From JAHQVI01 sp963749875 (GTDB lineage Bacteria > Pseudomonadota > Alphaproteobacteria > Rhizobiales > Rhodomicrobiaceae): 64,000 nt of DNA. The position numbers were made by a program, and so were the translations under genes. Numbering within the stretch: the stretch's first letter is position 1; each line of letters starts with the position of its first letter. The DNA lies in NCBI GenBank assembly GCA_963749875.1, contig CAVVOX010000004.1:372001-436000 (forward strand), in the 5' to 3' direction. Positions 25,667 to 34,420 of the stretch are shown one piece after another. Under the pieces are notes generated by a model, which had not been told where the DNA came from, made no database searches, and worked only from the letters and a program-made list of their open reading frames with translations.

Positions 25667-28588
25667 TTACACTCCCTCAATTCCAAGCATGGCCTCATAT
25701 CGACGCTTCGCGCTTTGCCGCGAGACGCGCCAGACGAGGTAGACGATCGCGAGCCCCAGAAGTGCAAGGCCGTAGTTGAGATATTCCCAGAGGGCCTGCG
25801 TCCCGGCGGTCATCGGCTCCAGCGTCCGCGAAAACTGCCCGCCGCGGCTACGCAGCGCAAGCAAACCACGGTCTTCCAGCGACCACTCCACAACATTCTG
25901 AGCGAGCGTCAGCGGCGCCAGATATTGAGTCTGATTGACGCCGGACGTCAGATTGATGATGTCGTCGGACAGGAAGCTGCTTGAGCTGATCAGGATGATG
26001 CGCGCGCTTTGCGGCGAACGCTCCAGCACGCCGGTAATGGTCGGCTTGTCATCCTTCTTGTCTTTGGCCTTGTCCGCCCCGGCGGCCTTCTCGCCGGCCT
26101 TCTTGTCCTTGTCGGCCGCGGCCGCGTCCTTTGCCAGTGGAGACGGCTTGCCGGCGAAGAACGAGTTGAACTCGCCCTCCATCATGACGCCGAGAAGCTG
26201 CCGGCCCGTCTTTTTGCCCTGTTCGAAACCGAGCGTGGGATAGGTCTTGAAATCCGGCACGGCATTCAGCGTATCGGACGCCCAGGAGCGGGGGGAGCTC
26301 TCAATCAGGCGCGCGACCTTTCTGCCTTTCGCCTTTTCTTCATCGACTTTGATCGGCGCGGCCCAGGAGAGTGTCAGCTGGTCCAGGCCGACTGTCGGGG
26401 CATCCTGCTGTTTCAAACCGCCCCGCCGCACATCGACGAAATAAGGATAGTCGAGCAGCTGCACCTGCTGGACGCGGTAGCCGCCGACATTGCGCTCCGT
26501 GGGGATGGGGAAGGGCGTGTTTTGCGGGTCGAGCACCATCGCCTTATCCATCGTCATCCCGTAGCCTGCCAGCCATTCCTCAAGCCCGGTCGGCGTCGGC
26601 GTCACCTCCAGATTGCCCTTGAGCGAGGCCCTGTAGGGCGATGCCGCGATGACAACCGTTCCGCCTTTCATCAGGAACTGATCGATGGCGAAAAGCTGCT
26701 TTTTATCGAACCGCTCCGGGTCGGCAACGAGCAGAATATCGGCGGCCTCCGGCACACGTCCGTCCTCCAGATCGGTGGCTTCGACCGCGGCGTTCTCGCG
26801 CAATTTCTGCTCCAGCAGCTGGAAGACCGGCGTATCGCTGTTCGGCGCACCGAACCGGGCCATCGGGTTCGGCGGCGGTGCAAAGAGTGCAACGCTTCGC
26901 AGCGCGCCGGGCGTGAAACGCTTCAGAGCGGCGTCGATATTGCGTTTGAGGCTCGGCTTGTCGAGCGTCTCCGGCAGCTCGACCTGCTCGATGTGATCGC
27001 CGCTTCGCAGGATGATGTGGAACCAGAACTGCTTCGGATCGAGCAGACCGACAGCCAGCGGCCGCAGCCCGTATTTCTCCTGAAGCTGCTTGAACGCCTG
27101 ACCGCCCGATTTGTCCGGATCGATCAGCTTGGCGTCGAACTTGTCGGGCGCGCTCTTCTCATAGTCGTCGATCAGAGCTTCCAGATTCGCCTTCATTTCG
27201 GGCATCGGTTCGGGCAGCTTGTCCTTTGCAGAGACATAGGCCGTCAACGTCACGCCGTTTGGAATGCCGGACAGGATGTTGCCGCCGCCGCGATAGGTGC
27301 TCAGCACCTTCTTGATCGCCCGCGTGATCTCATATTCGGGGTCGCGCAGCTCGACTTCGAGCTGCTGGCCTGGCCGCTGTTTGACCTCGATCAGCTCCCG
27401 GTAGCCAATGGTTGCATATTCATCGCCATATTTGACGAGAATGTCGAAATAGGAGTTGGTCACCGCGGCCTGATATTTGTTCGCCGTCTGAAACGGCACC
27501 GGCTTGATGCCATATTGGCGGTTCGCCTCGGCCTCGAGCGTCGGGTCCTGCAGCGGATCGACGATCTCGACACGCACCTTGCCGTCGCCGGCAACCTCAT
27601 ATTCCCGAAGCAGGTCGCGCAGCCTGGGCACGAGCGGCGCGAGCAGCGGATGCGTCTGCGCGCTGAAATAGCCGCGGATGAGCAATGGTTCCTGCAATTG
27701 CCGGAGATAGGAGCGTGTCGAATCCGAGATCGAGTAGATATTGCCGGAGGTGAGGTCCGCCCGCGCCCAGCCGAGCTGGCCCAGCCAGAGATTGGCGGCG
27801 ACCAGATTGGCGACGACGAGCACCGCGGCGATGCGCCATTGCGAATGCGTCGTCCCGCGGCCCTCGGCCGACCATCTCAGACTCTCGAGCGAGTAGATGT
27901 TCAGCACAAGGAACACACCGAAAATGCTCAGATAATAGTAGATGTCGCGCAGATCGATGACGCCGCGCGCAATGGACTCGAAGCGCGACCCGCTGCCGAG
28001 AAGCCTCAGGATTTCGGTGCCGGTATTGCCGAACAGCGTCGTCAGCGCATCCGAGCCGAGCAGATAGAAGACACCGCAGACGAGCGTCGTCACGATCAGG
28101 CTGACAACCTGATTGTCGGTCTGTGAGCTTACGAACAGGCCGATGGAAATGTAAGCCGCCGCAAGCGCGAGCGCCGCCAGATAGGCGCCGAATACCGGTC
28201 CCCAATCGAGCGGTCCGACGAGCGAAACGGTGATCGGCAGAGGGAGGGTGAGCGCGAGCGCGATGGCGACGAGCAGAAAACAGGCCAGGAATTTCCCTAG
28301 CACCAGCTGAACCGGCGTCGCCGGCGTCGTCATCAGAAATTCCAGCGTGCCCGAGCGGCGTTCCTCGCTCCACATCCGCATGGTCATCGCGGAGATAAGG
28401 AAGATCAGAAGGATCGGCATCCAGTCGAACAACGGCCGGACGTCGGCGATGTTGCGGGCGAAGAAACGTTCGAACCAGAAGACGATGAAGAGGAGAACGG
28501 CGAGGAAAACGCCGAGAAAGATGAAAGCCGCAAGGGAGGAAAAGAAGGATGACAGCTCCTTCCGTGCAATTCGCAACACGTTAGACAT
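25667..28588 (-). CDS. ABC permease fused to GldG-type substrate-binding domain
   Basis: A 973-aa fusion. Residues 1 to about 250 form an ABC-2 permease with six helices (start MSNVLRIARKELSSFFSS; RRSGTLEFLMTTP is the typical ABC-2 loop). The remainder is a GldG-like periplasmic domain (IRGYFSAQTHPLLAPLVPRL onward), followed by a Lys/Ala/Asp-rich linker near residues 830-865 and a last membrane helix near the C-terminus. The start has GGGAGG 6 nt upstream and overlaps the ATPase stop by 8 bp. In Bacteroidetes GldF/GldG serve gliding; in proteobacteria the cargo is unknown. Confidence 0.88.
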   Translation of the reverse strand: MSNVLRIARKELSSFFSSLAAFIFLGVFLAVLLFIVFWFERFFARNIADVRPLFDWMPILLIFLISAMTMRMWSEERRSGTLEFLMTTPATPVQLVLGKFLACFLLVAIALALTLPLPITVSLVGPLDWGPVFGAYLAALALAAAYISIGLFVSSQTDNQVVSLIVTTLVCGVFYLLGSDALTTLFGNTGTEILRLLGSGSRFESIARGVIDLRDIYYYLSIFGVFLVLNIYSLESLRWSAEGRGTTHSQWRIAAVLVVANLVAANLWLGQLGWARADLTSGNIYSISDSTRSYLRQLQEPLLIRGYFSAQTHPLLAPLVPRLRDLLREYEVAGDGKVRVEIVDPLQDPTLEAEANRQYGIKPVPFQTANKYQAAVTNSYFDILVKYGDEYATIGYRELIEVKQRPGQQLEVELRDPEYEITRAIKKVLSTYRGGGNILSGIPNGVTLTAYVSAKDKLPEPMPEMKANLEALIDDYEKSAPDKFDAKLIDPDKSGGQAFKQLQEKYGLRPLAVGLLDPKQFWFHIILRSGDHIEQVELPETLDKPSLKRNIDAALKRFTPGALRSVALFAPPPNPMARFGAPNSDTPVFQLLEQKLRENAAVEATDLEDGRVPEAADILLVADPERFDKKQLFAIDQFLMKGGTVVIAASPYRASLKGNLEVTPTPTGLEEWLAGYGMTMDKAMVLDPQNTPFPIPTERNVGGYRVQQVQLLDYPYFVDVRRGGLKQQDAPTVGLDQLTLSWAAPIKVDEEKAKGRKVARLIESSPRSWASDTLNAVPDFKTYPTLGFEQGKKTGRQLLGVMMEGEFNSFFAGKPSPLAKDAAAADKDKKAGEKAAGADKAKDKKDDKPTITGVLERSPQSARIILISSSSFLSDDIINLTSGVNQTQYLAPLTLAQNVVEWSLEDRGLLALRSRGGQFSRTLEPMTAGTQALWEYLNYGLALLGLAIVYLVWRVSRQSAKRRYEAMLGIEGV

Positions 28589-29534
28589 GGGCGCCTCCCT
28601 GATAGGGAACATCGCTTGAGGTGATTTCAGCAAAAACCGTTTCGAGATCGCGCTGCTCCGGATGCAGTGCGATCAGATCGAGGCCTTTGTCATTGATCGC
28701 ACGGGCGATCTTCGGCGCGACCTCTTCCGGCGCATGCCCGTTGAGGCTGAGGCCATAAATATGCGCGCTGCCCTCTGCGGCAAGCTCGTCGAGTTTCAGA
28801 CTGCCGTCGAGCCCCGACACAAGCGGCTCGATCGCGTCGGACGCGCCATTCGTCACGACACGCAGCCGCCGCTCCTTATGCAGGTCGGCGAGCGTGGAAT
28901 CCAGGGCAAGCTTGCCGCGATTGATGATGATCACCCGGTCGCAGATGGCTTGAACCTCCTGGAGAATATGCGTGGAAAGAATGACAGTCGCCCGTTCGGC
29001 CAGCGATTTGATCAGTGCCCGCATATGTTTGATCTGCGAGGGGTCGAGACCGTTCGTGGGCTCGTCGAGAATGACGATCTTAGGCTTGTGCAGAATGGCC
29101 TGAGCGACGCCGACACGCTGGCGATAGCCGCGCGACAGGCTAGTGATCGGTGCGGTCGCCTTCTCGGTCAGACCGGTGGATTTGACGATCTCGCGCAGTA
29201 TGGCGGGCAGTTCCGCTTCGCTGACGCCCTTCAATTCGGCGGCGTAGTCGAGAAAATCGACGACGGTCATTTCGGGATAAAGCGGGCAGTTCTCAGGCAG
29301 GTAGCCGATGAGCGACTGTATCGCGGCGCGCTCGGTCTCGACATCGTGGCCGTCGATCTTGATCGAGCCCGCCGTGGGTTCCAGAAACCCGGTGAGCATT
29401 TTCATGATCGTGGTCTTGCCCGCGCCGTTATGGCCGAGAAGACCAACGATTTCGCCCTCCGCGATCTTGAAGCTCACATCTTCGACCGCGGTGAAGTCTC
29501 CATATTTTCGTGTGAGGTTCTCGACAACGATCAT
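28581..29534 (-). CDS. ABC transporter ATP-binding protein (GldA-like)
   Basis: A 317-aa ATPase for the adjacent permease. Walker A GHNGAGKTT is at residues 34-42, the signature LSRGYRQRVG near 135, Walker B KIVILDEPTNGLDP near 155, and the switch His in LSTHILQEV. The C-terminal 90 residues form a regulatory extension seen in GldA/CcmA-like exporters. The start at MIVVENLTRKYG has GGAG 7 nt upstream; 12 further upstream codons lack similarity. First gene of a three-gene operon on the minus strand. Confidence 0.92.
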   Translation of the reverse strand: MIVVENLTRKYGDFTAVEDVSFKIAEGEIVGLLGHNGAGKTTIMKMLTGFLEPTAGSIKIDGHDVETERAAIQSLIGYLPENCPLYPEMTVVDFLDYAAELKGVSEAELPAILREIVKSTGLTEKATAPITSLSRGYRQRVGVAQAILHKPKIVILDEPTNGLDPSQIKHMRALIKSLAERATVILSTHILQEVQAICDRVIIINRGKLALDSTLADLHKERRLRVVTNGASDAIEPLVSGLDGSLKLDELAAEGSAHIYGLSLNGHAPEEVAPKIARAINDKGLDLIALHPEQRDLETVFAEITSSDVPYQGGAHV

Positions 29535-30152
29535 CGGTGGCTCCAGCCCTGCGTTCAGTTCGCTGTGCAATCCGTTTGAAGCTCTGCAAAAACGGTCGAT
29601 AGCCTGAAAGGCGCGTCTTCAATGAGCTCAAAGGAACGTCGATCCGCTATGGCCGACCTTGAAAGATCAGGTTCCGGAACAATCAGTCCGCATGTTCCGC
29701 CGAACGCGACAATATGCGGCCCGATATATGTGCGATCACTCTGTCGACAGGGGTCAGCTTGACTGAAGAAGACCCTCCAATCGGCTGGCCGCCAGACAGC
29801 ATTGGTCTGGAACCCTCCCTCCGCAGGCGCAATTTATTCCTGCCGCTTTTTTCGCGTCAAGCCCTCAAACCGCGCGCGAATATTACCTTTTTGTAAAGAA
29901 TGACAGGGCGTCGGCCACAGCGCGGCGCAGCGCTTCTTTCGCGGCGGCCATGCGGATCTTGCGGGACTGACAGTTTTGATTTGGCGGCCGCAGCCCCGTC
30001 GCCGGAAGAGCTGCGGTCATTACTCAAGCCTTGACCTGGATCAAGGCTCGGCCCCGTTGCGTGGGCAACGATCCTGAACGCTCCATTCGGCCGCCATGCA
30101 GTGGCCCAGCGGAAGCCAAGGGCAGGAAGCAACGCGGGCGAGGGAGAGTGTC
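29535..30152. other. Intergenic region, no gene seen
   Basis: About 600 bp between divergent genes. Short open frames on both strands lack recognisable features. The segment 29820-29900 is mixed in composition with a T-rich run near 29885-29895. It presumably holds the ABC-operon promoter on the minus strand near 29600. Confidence 0.4.
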
Positions 30153-30419
30153 ATGGAGCGCGGGAAGATCCGAAGCGTCGAACGCCAGGCGCAGCGTATG
30201 CATGACATGATGGATTGCCTCGAGGTCGACGCCGGAAAGCTGGTCCGGTTGGGCGACGGCGAGGTCTACGCCGAGGCGCGCTCCCGCTGTCTCGATTGCG
30301 CCGACACGGAAAAATGTCTGCGCTGGCTCGAGGCGTTTGACGGAGCTGCCGAGCGCCCCGATTTCTGTCCCAATCTCGGTCTGTTCGAAGCCTGCGCGAA
30401 GGATGGCGGGCAGAGCTAG
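30153..30419 (+). CDS. DUF6455 family small Cys-rich protein
   Basis: An 88-aa protein matching DUF6455: MHDMMDCLEVDAGKLVRLGDGEVY, then cysteines at 46, 49, 55, 72 and 81 (CLDCADTEKC, CPNLGLFEAC). The CxxCxxxxxC cluster suggests a small metal or redox site, but the function is unknown. ATG 30153 has AGGGAGA just upstream. The stop codon TAG is supplied by the CTAG edge of repeat copy E. Confidence 0.82.
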   Translation: MERGKIRSVERQAQRMHDMMDCLEVDAGKLVRLGDGEVYAEARSRCLDCADTEKCLRWLEAFDGAAERPDFCPNLGLFEACAKDGGQS

Positions 30420-30565
30420 ATCAACCTTCGTTCAAGTGGAATCACTTGGACGAGGTCAAGTTGATCTATTTCAGAACAGGTTGATCTATTTCAAAAGATG
30501 AGCGCAACTGTTCCCGCGTCCATCCCTGCCTTCGCGGGGACATGCTTGGACGCGCGTTGCGCTAA
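30416..30565 (+). repeat. Dispersed CTAG-bounded repeat, copy E (long form with internal duplication)
   Basis: Starts CTAGATCAACCTTCGTTC and ends GTTGCGCTAA, the last base having drifted from CTAG. The left hairpin and the nested right hairpin with inner palindrome are present. The central linker GGTTGATCTATTTCA is directly repeated once, making this copy about 20 bp longer. The left edge gives the stop codon of the DUF6455 gene; on the minus strand the right edge gives a TAG stop to the open frame at 30562-30942. Confidence 0.83.
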
Positions 30566-30942
30566 GCGTGGTCGCCGCTTGTGGAACGGGCGGAGGAGCT
30601 CCGACCACCTTTTTCGACCTTCGAGGCATGGCGGGCCTGCGCGTTTGCTTTGGCCTTGGCCTTCGGTCCCGGCCCGCGCATATAGCATCTCTCCGGCCTG
30701 TATTTGCGAGTGCCGAGCTGGGCAATAAGACGGGCCAGCGCGCTGTCCGTTACCCAGGCACGAAGCACCCGGCCCGCCTGATCCCGGACGCGCCGAAGCG
30801 TCTGTTCCGCCAAATCGATCGTCGAAATCAACGACATGCGCAGTCTCTGCGATATACGCCCGCGCGGCACGAATGTCGGCAAGTCGGTGCCGATGATTAT
30901 CAGAGGAACATGAACGTCGTCTAAAAGGCTCGCAGAGGACAT
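30562..30942 (-). CDS. Hypothetical protein ending at the repeat edge
   Basis: A possible 126-aa protein, MSSASLLDDVHVPLIIIG at its start, with a helical middle and a basic Ala/Lys-rich C-terminal third (PGPKAKAKANAQARHASKV). I recognise no family. Its stop codon lies in the edge of repeat copy E, like genes next to other copies, which mildly supports it. An antisense frame of similar length exists, so the coding status is uncertain. Confidence 0.35.
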   Translation of the reverse strand: MSSASLLDDVHVPLIIIGTDLPTFVPRGRISQRLRMSLISTIDLAEQTLRRVRDQAGRVLRAWVTDSALARLIAQLGTRKYRPERCYMRGPGPKAKAKANAQARHASKVEKGGRSSSARSTSGDHA

Positions 30943-31027
30943 TCGTCGGCCGGTTGAAACGCCAAACCGTCGAACTTTCGGTCAACCAGCGCGTTATCCT
31001 GAACATAACGACCGAAAGGAGGACGAG

Positions 31028-31270
31028 ATGTCACAGACGACCAGAGCTTATGCCGACAAGGCGTCGGAAGCCGCGGATCGGGCGCAGGAGAAGGTCTCGG
31101 AGCTTGCGAACCGCGCATCCGCCCAGGCCCGTGAAGCAGGCGATACCGTTCGTGACTATGGCCACAGAGCCGCGGAGAGGGTCGAAGAGACGGTTCACGA
31201 TCGCCCGTTAATGACGATCCTGGGCGCCGTTGGGATCGGTCTGATTATCGGCGCGTTGCTAAAGCGCTAA
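31028..31270 (+). CDS. Small DUF883/ElaB-like membrane-tail protein
   Basis: An 80-aa protein: a long amphipathic Ala/Glu/Arg-rich helix (residues 5-55) followed by a C-terminal glycine-zipper membrane segment, TILGAVGIGLIIGALLKR. This layout matches DUF883/ElaB-type proteins, some of which tether ribosomes to the inner membrane during stress; that role is not shown here. A strong AAGGAGG ribosome binding site sits 6-7 nt before the ATG, suggesting high translation. Confidence 0.75.
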   Translation: MSQTTRAYADKASEAADRAQEKVSELANRASAQAREAGDTVRDYGHRAAERVEETVHDRPLMTILGAVGIGLIIGALLKR

Positions 31271-31404
31271 TCCGGCGTCGAACCGATCGTTTCCGCCTTC
31301 ATCGGCCGTAGTCCCGTTGGCTGCGGCCGATGCATTTTGTCCGGCGATAAAAAGCCCGCGGCCTGGCGCTTTGACCTTGGGGTTGCCGGCGCTTACGCCC
31401 TATC

Positions 31405-31534
31405 CTAGATCAGCCCGCGTTCAAGTGGAATCACTTGGACGAGGTCAAGTTGATCTATTTCAAAAGAAAAGCGCAACTGTTCCCGCGTCCATCTCCGCCT
31501 TTGCGGGGACATGCTTGGACGCTCGTTGCGCTAG
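31405..31534 (+). repeat. Dispersed CTAG-bounded repeat, copy F (long form)
   Basis: Begins CTAGATCAGCCCGCGTTC and ends GTTGCGCTAG. The left hairpin (CGTTCAAGTGGAATCACTTG) and the nested right hairpin with the 22-nt palindrome are present, with small changes in the palindrome (CTCCGCCTTTGCGGGG). The element ends only 26 bp before the CoA-transferase start codon, so the gene's promoter is probably inside or upstream of the repeat. Confidence 0.85.
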
Positions 31535-31560
31535 CCGGAGCCGCAGCAGGAGCTTCGATC

Positions 31561-32721
31561 ATGACCAATGAGCCGCCCCTTCAGAACGTGAAGGTCCTCG
31601 ACCTGACGCGCCTGCTGCCGGGGCCGGTCTGCACGATGCACCTCGCCGACCTGGGCGCCGACGTCATCAAGATCGAGGATACCGGCGCGGGCGATTACGC
31701 GCCGCCGCCGATGCGGGCGGCCGTTAACCGCAATAAGCGGGGGTTGCGCCTCGATCTGAAATCGGACGCCGGCCGCGATGTCTTCCTGCGTCTCGCCAAA
31801 GATGCCGACATTATCGTCGAAGGTTTCCGGCCCGGCGTGATGGACCGGCTCGGCGTCGGCTTCGAGGCGGTGCGCACCGTCAATCCGCGCATCGTCTATT
31901 GCTCCCTGACCGGCTATGGCCAGACGGGCCCCTTCCGCGATTTCGCCGGACATGACATCAACTATTGCGGTTATGCCGGCGTTGCCGATCAGACCGGGAC
32001 CGCGGCGGGCGAGCTGGTGCTCTCCAACCTGCCGCTCGCCGATCTAATGGGCGGCGCGCTCACAGCGGCCATGGGGATTCTTGCCGCGCTTTGCAGCGTG
32101 CGCGGCGGCGGGCCGGGACGGCATGTGGATATTGCGATGACGGACGGCGTCCTCGCTCACGCTGTGATGCCGCTGACGGCACTCAATGCGCACGGCGCAA
32201 CGAAACGGGCCGGCACGGACACGCTGTCGGGCGGGCTGCCCTGCTATGGCCTTTACCGGACGAAGGACGGACGTTATCTGGCGGTCGGAGCGCTTGAACC
32301 GAAATTCTGGGAAACGTTCTGTGATCTGATCGGCCGGGACGATCTCAAGGCCTGGCGTGAGGGCGCGCAGGAGGAAGAAACAGCGAGAGTGCGTGCCGAG
32401 CTCGCCGCCGTGATTGCCACCTCCAGCTGGGCGGAATGGCGCGACCGGCTGGCGGGCGCCGATTGCTGCGTAAGTCCGGTGCTCACGCTGGAGGAGACGC
32501 TGGCCAGCGATCTCGTTGCAGCGCGCGAGATGGCCGTTGCAACCGATCACCCCACATATGGGCCGCTCACCTTGCTGGCCTGCCCGATGAAGATGACCGG
32601 CTTGGCTTTCCAGGTCCGTCGCCCCGCCCCGACGCCGGGCGAGCATAGCGGCGCAATTCTTGAGGAAGCCGGCTTCACCGCCGAGGAGCGCGCGGCGCTC
32701 GCCGATCGAGGCGTGATCTGA
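31561..32721 (+). CDS. Class III CoA-transferase / alpha-methylacyl-CoA racemase-like (CaiB/BaiF)
   Basis: CaiB/BaiF family enzyme of 386 aa. The N-terminal domain has VLDLTRLLPGPVCTMHLADLGADVIKIE; the likely catalytic Asp is in GHDINYCGYAG, a form shared with alpha-methylacyl-CoA racemase. The C-terminal interlocking region ends DHPTYGPLTLLACPMKM. GGAG lies 8 nt before ATG 31561; the longer frame begins inside the repeat and is not believed. Racemase and CoA-transferase roles cannot be separated by sequence alone. Confidence 0.85.
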   Translation: MTNEPPLQNVKVLDLTRLLPGPVCTMHLADLGADVIKIEDTGAGDYAPPPMRAAVNRNKRGLRLDLKSDAGRDVFLRLAKDADIIVEGFRPGVMDRLGVGFEAVRTVNPRIVYCSLTGYGQTGPFRDFAGHDINYCGYAGVADQTGTAAGELVLSNLPLADLMGGALTAAMGILAALCSVRGGGPGRHVDIAMTDGVLAHAVMPLTALNAHGATKRAGTDTLSGGLPCYGLYRTKDGRYLAVGALEPKFWETFCDLIGRDDLKAWREGAQEEETARVRAELAAVIATSSWAEWRDRLAGADCCVSPVLTLEETLASDLVAAREMAVATDHPTYGPLTLLACPMKMTGLAFQVRRPAPTPGEHSGAILEEAGFTAEERAALADRGVI

Positions 32722-32897
32722 CACGCCATCCTTAAAATCAGATCCTGCGAAGCGATCACTGAGCCGCAAGCATGTGGAACTGGTGGCGGGAGGGCGTTGT
32801 GGAAGGCCACACCGTTTCCTATAGCTGTCCGGCGCAACAACATTTTCAGGATTTCGTTCCAAGCCCGGCAATAAAAGTCTCAAATCGGCCCTTCGGC

Positions 32898-33626
32898 ATG
32901 GCAAAGATCTACATCGGCACATCAGGCTGGCACTACGGCCATTGGGTTGGCCCGTTCTACCCGCGCTCGATGAAATCCGGCCAGTTCCTGCCCTTTTATG
33001 CGGAGCGCTTCTGCGCAGCGGAAATCAACAACACCTTCTACAAGCTCCCGGATCAGGAGAGCTTGACGGCCTGGCGCAACGCAACCCCGCAGGATTTCGT
33101 GTTCGCATGCAAAGCCAGCCGCTTCATCACCCATATGAAGAAGCTGAGAGACCCGCGCGACACGATCCGGCGCTTCTTCCAATCCATCGAAGCGCTTGAC
33201 CCGAAGGCCGGCCCCATCCTCTTCCAGCTGCCGCCGCGCTGGCATTTCAATCCGGAGCGCTTGAAGGCCTTTCTTGAGGCGCTGCCGAAAGATTACCGTT
33301 ACGGGTTCGAATTCCGCGACGATAGCTGGTTCGTTCCCGAGACTTACAGGATGCTGAGCAGTCACAATGCGGCCTTCTGCATCTATGAGCTTGCGGGGGC
33401 GCGCTCACCTGTCGAGCTGACGGCTGATCTCGTTTATGTGCGATTGCACGGCCCGGGCAGCGCCTATCGCGGAAGCTATGACGACGCGGCGCTCTCCGGC
33501 TGGCTTCGGCAGTTCAGTCAATGGCGAAGCAACGGCCGTGACGTATATTGCTTCTTCGACAATGACGAAAAGGGCTATGCGGCGCTTAATGCCCAGCGGA
33601 TGACGGAGCTGCTTGCGCGCGAATGA
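32898..33626 (+). CDS. DUF72 domain protein (YecE-like)
   Basis: A 242-aa TIM-barrel-like DUF72 protein. Conserved parts are IGTSGWHYGHWVGPFYP at the start, EINNTFYKLP, FACKASRFITHMKKL, ILFQLPPRWHFNPERLKAFL and the C-terminal YCFFDNDEKGYA. The family is widespread but has no assigned reaction. I start at ATG 32898, where homology begins; the frame extends 42 codons upstream without similarity. Confidence 0.88.
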   Translation: MAKIYIGTSGWHYGHWVGPFYPRSMKSGQFLPFYAERFCAAEINNTFYKLPDQESLTAWRNATPQDFVFACKASRFITHMKKLRDPRDTIRRFFQSIEALDPKAGPILFQLPPRWHFNPERLKAFLEALPKDYRYGFEFRDDSWFVPETYRMLSSHNAAFCIYELAGARSPVELTADLVYVRLHGPGSAYRGSYDDAALSGWLRQFSQWRSNGRDVYCFFDNDEKGYAALNAQRMTELLARE

Positions 33627-33662
33627 GGTGACCGGCCGCGCTCTGAATTCGTCGCAAGCGCT

Positions 33663-34220
33663 TCATCGTTGGCTTCGGCTTTCCTCACCCGCCGCGTCGT
33701 CGTTCCTCCGGGTCCCTGCAATCGCCGCGAGCATTTCGATGAGCTTTCCCCGGCCCTCCTCGCCGATCAACGCTGCAAAGCGCGCCTCATGCTCTTCATT
33801 GAGAGCGTGAAGCTTCTTGATGAGCGCTTTGCCCTTGCGCGTCAAATGCAGCGCATAGGCGCGGCGATCAGTTGCGATCGGCTCCCGCCTCGCCAGTCCG
33901 CGCTGCTCGAGCTCATCGCACATGGCGACGAAATTGGCCCGCTTGATGGCCAACGCTTCGCTGACATCCTTCTGCTTCAGCCCCGGATTGCGTTCGATAA
34001 TCGTGAGCGCAGCATATTGGGCCGGCCTGATGCCGACCTCCGCGTAGGTCTGAGCGAAACCCTGGAAGACGGCGAGTTGAGCGCGGCGGATCATATAGCC
34101 GATCAGCGACGGCAGATGACCGAGGTCGACGGGGCGGCGTTCATCCCGGATCGGCGCGGTTCTGGCCGCGACACGGTCCAATGCGGCCGCGCGTTTCGGT
34201 TTCTCCCCCTTGGTCGCCAT
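33663..34220 (-). CDS. MarR-family transcriptional regulator
   Basis: A 185-aa winged-helix dimer-type regulator. The DNA-binding core LKQKDVSEALAIKRANFVAMCDELEQRGLARREPIATDRRAYALHLT (seen in two parts, residues 85-130) is typical of MarR, with the DxRxxxLxLT wing. MarR proteins often answer to aromatic acids, and this one lies 1.3 kb from aromatic-catabolism regulators, but a link is inference. About 200 bp separate it from the next gene. Confidence 0.85.
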   Translation of the reverse strand: MATKGEKPKRAAALDRVAARTAPIRDERRPVDLGHLPSLIGYMIRRAQLAVFQGFAQTYAEVGIRPAQYAALTIIERNPGLKQKDVSEALAIKRANFVAMCDELEQRGLARREPIATDRRAYALHLTRKGKALIKKLHALNEEHEARFAALIGEEGRGKLIEMLAAIAGTRRNDDAAGEESRSQR

Positions 34221-34420
34221 GATCGAACCCCGTTGTGCATTATTCTTTTTCGATACGCTGCACGCACGGCGTGCCTCTTGTCACTCTCTCCAGCCGATCT
34301 CGTGCGGGAAAGCAAGACGGAATTTGGGCATGCGCCACATGATCTAATCACCATCTCGCCAATAGAGCATACGTACAAGCAGCAATGTGACCGGCGTGAA
34401 TGGCGATGGGAGCCGCAGCC

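Noticed and set aside
26009..28126. A 705-codon open frame on the plus strand
   Set aside because: It is antisense to the permease-GldG fusion, has no family resemblance and reflects the GC-rich codon bias of the opposite strand.
5168..31534. CRISPR array
   Set aside because: The repeats are single, widely separated, both orientations occur, and no spacers or cas genes are present.
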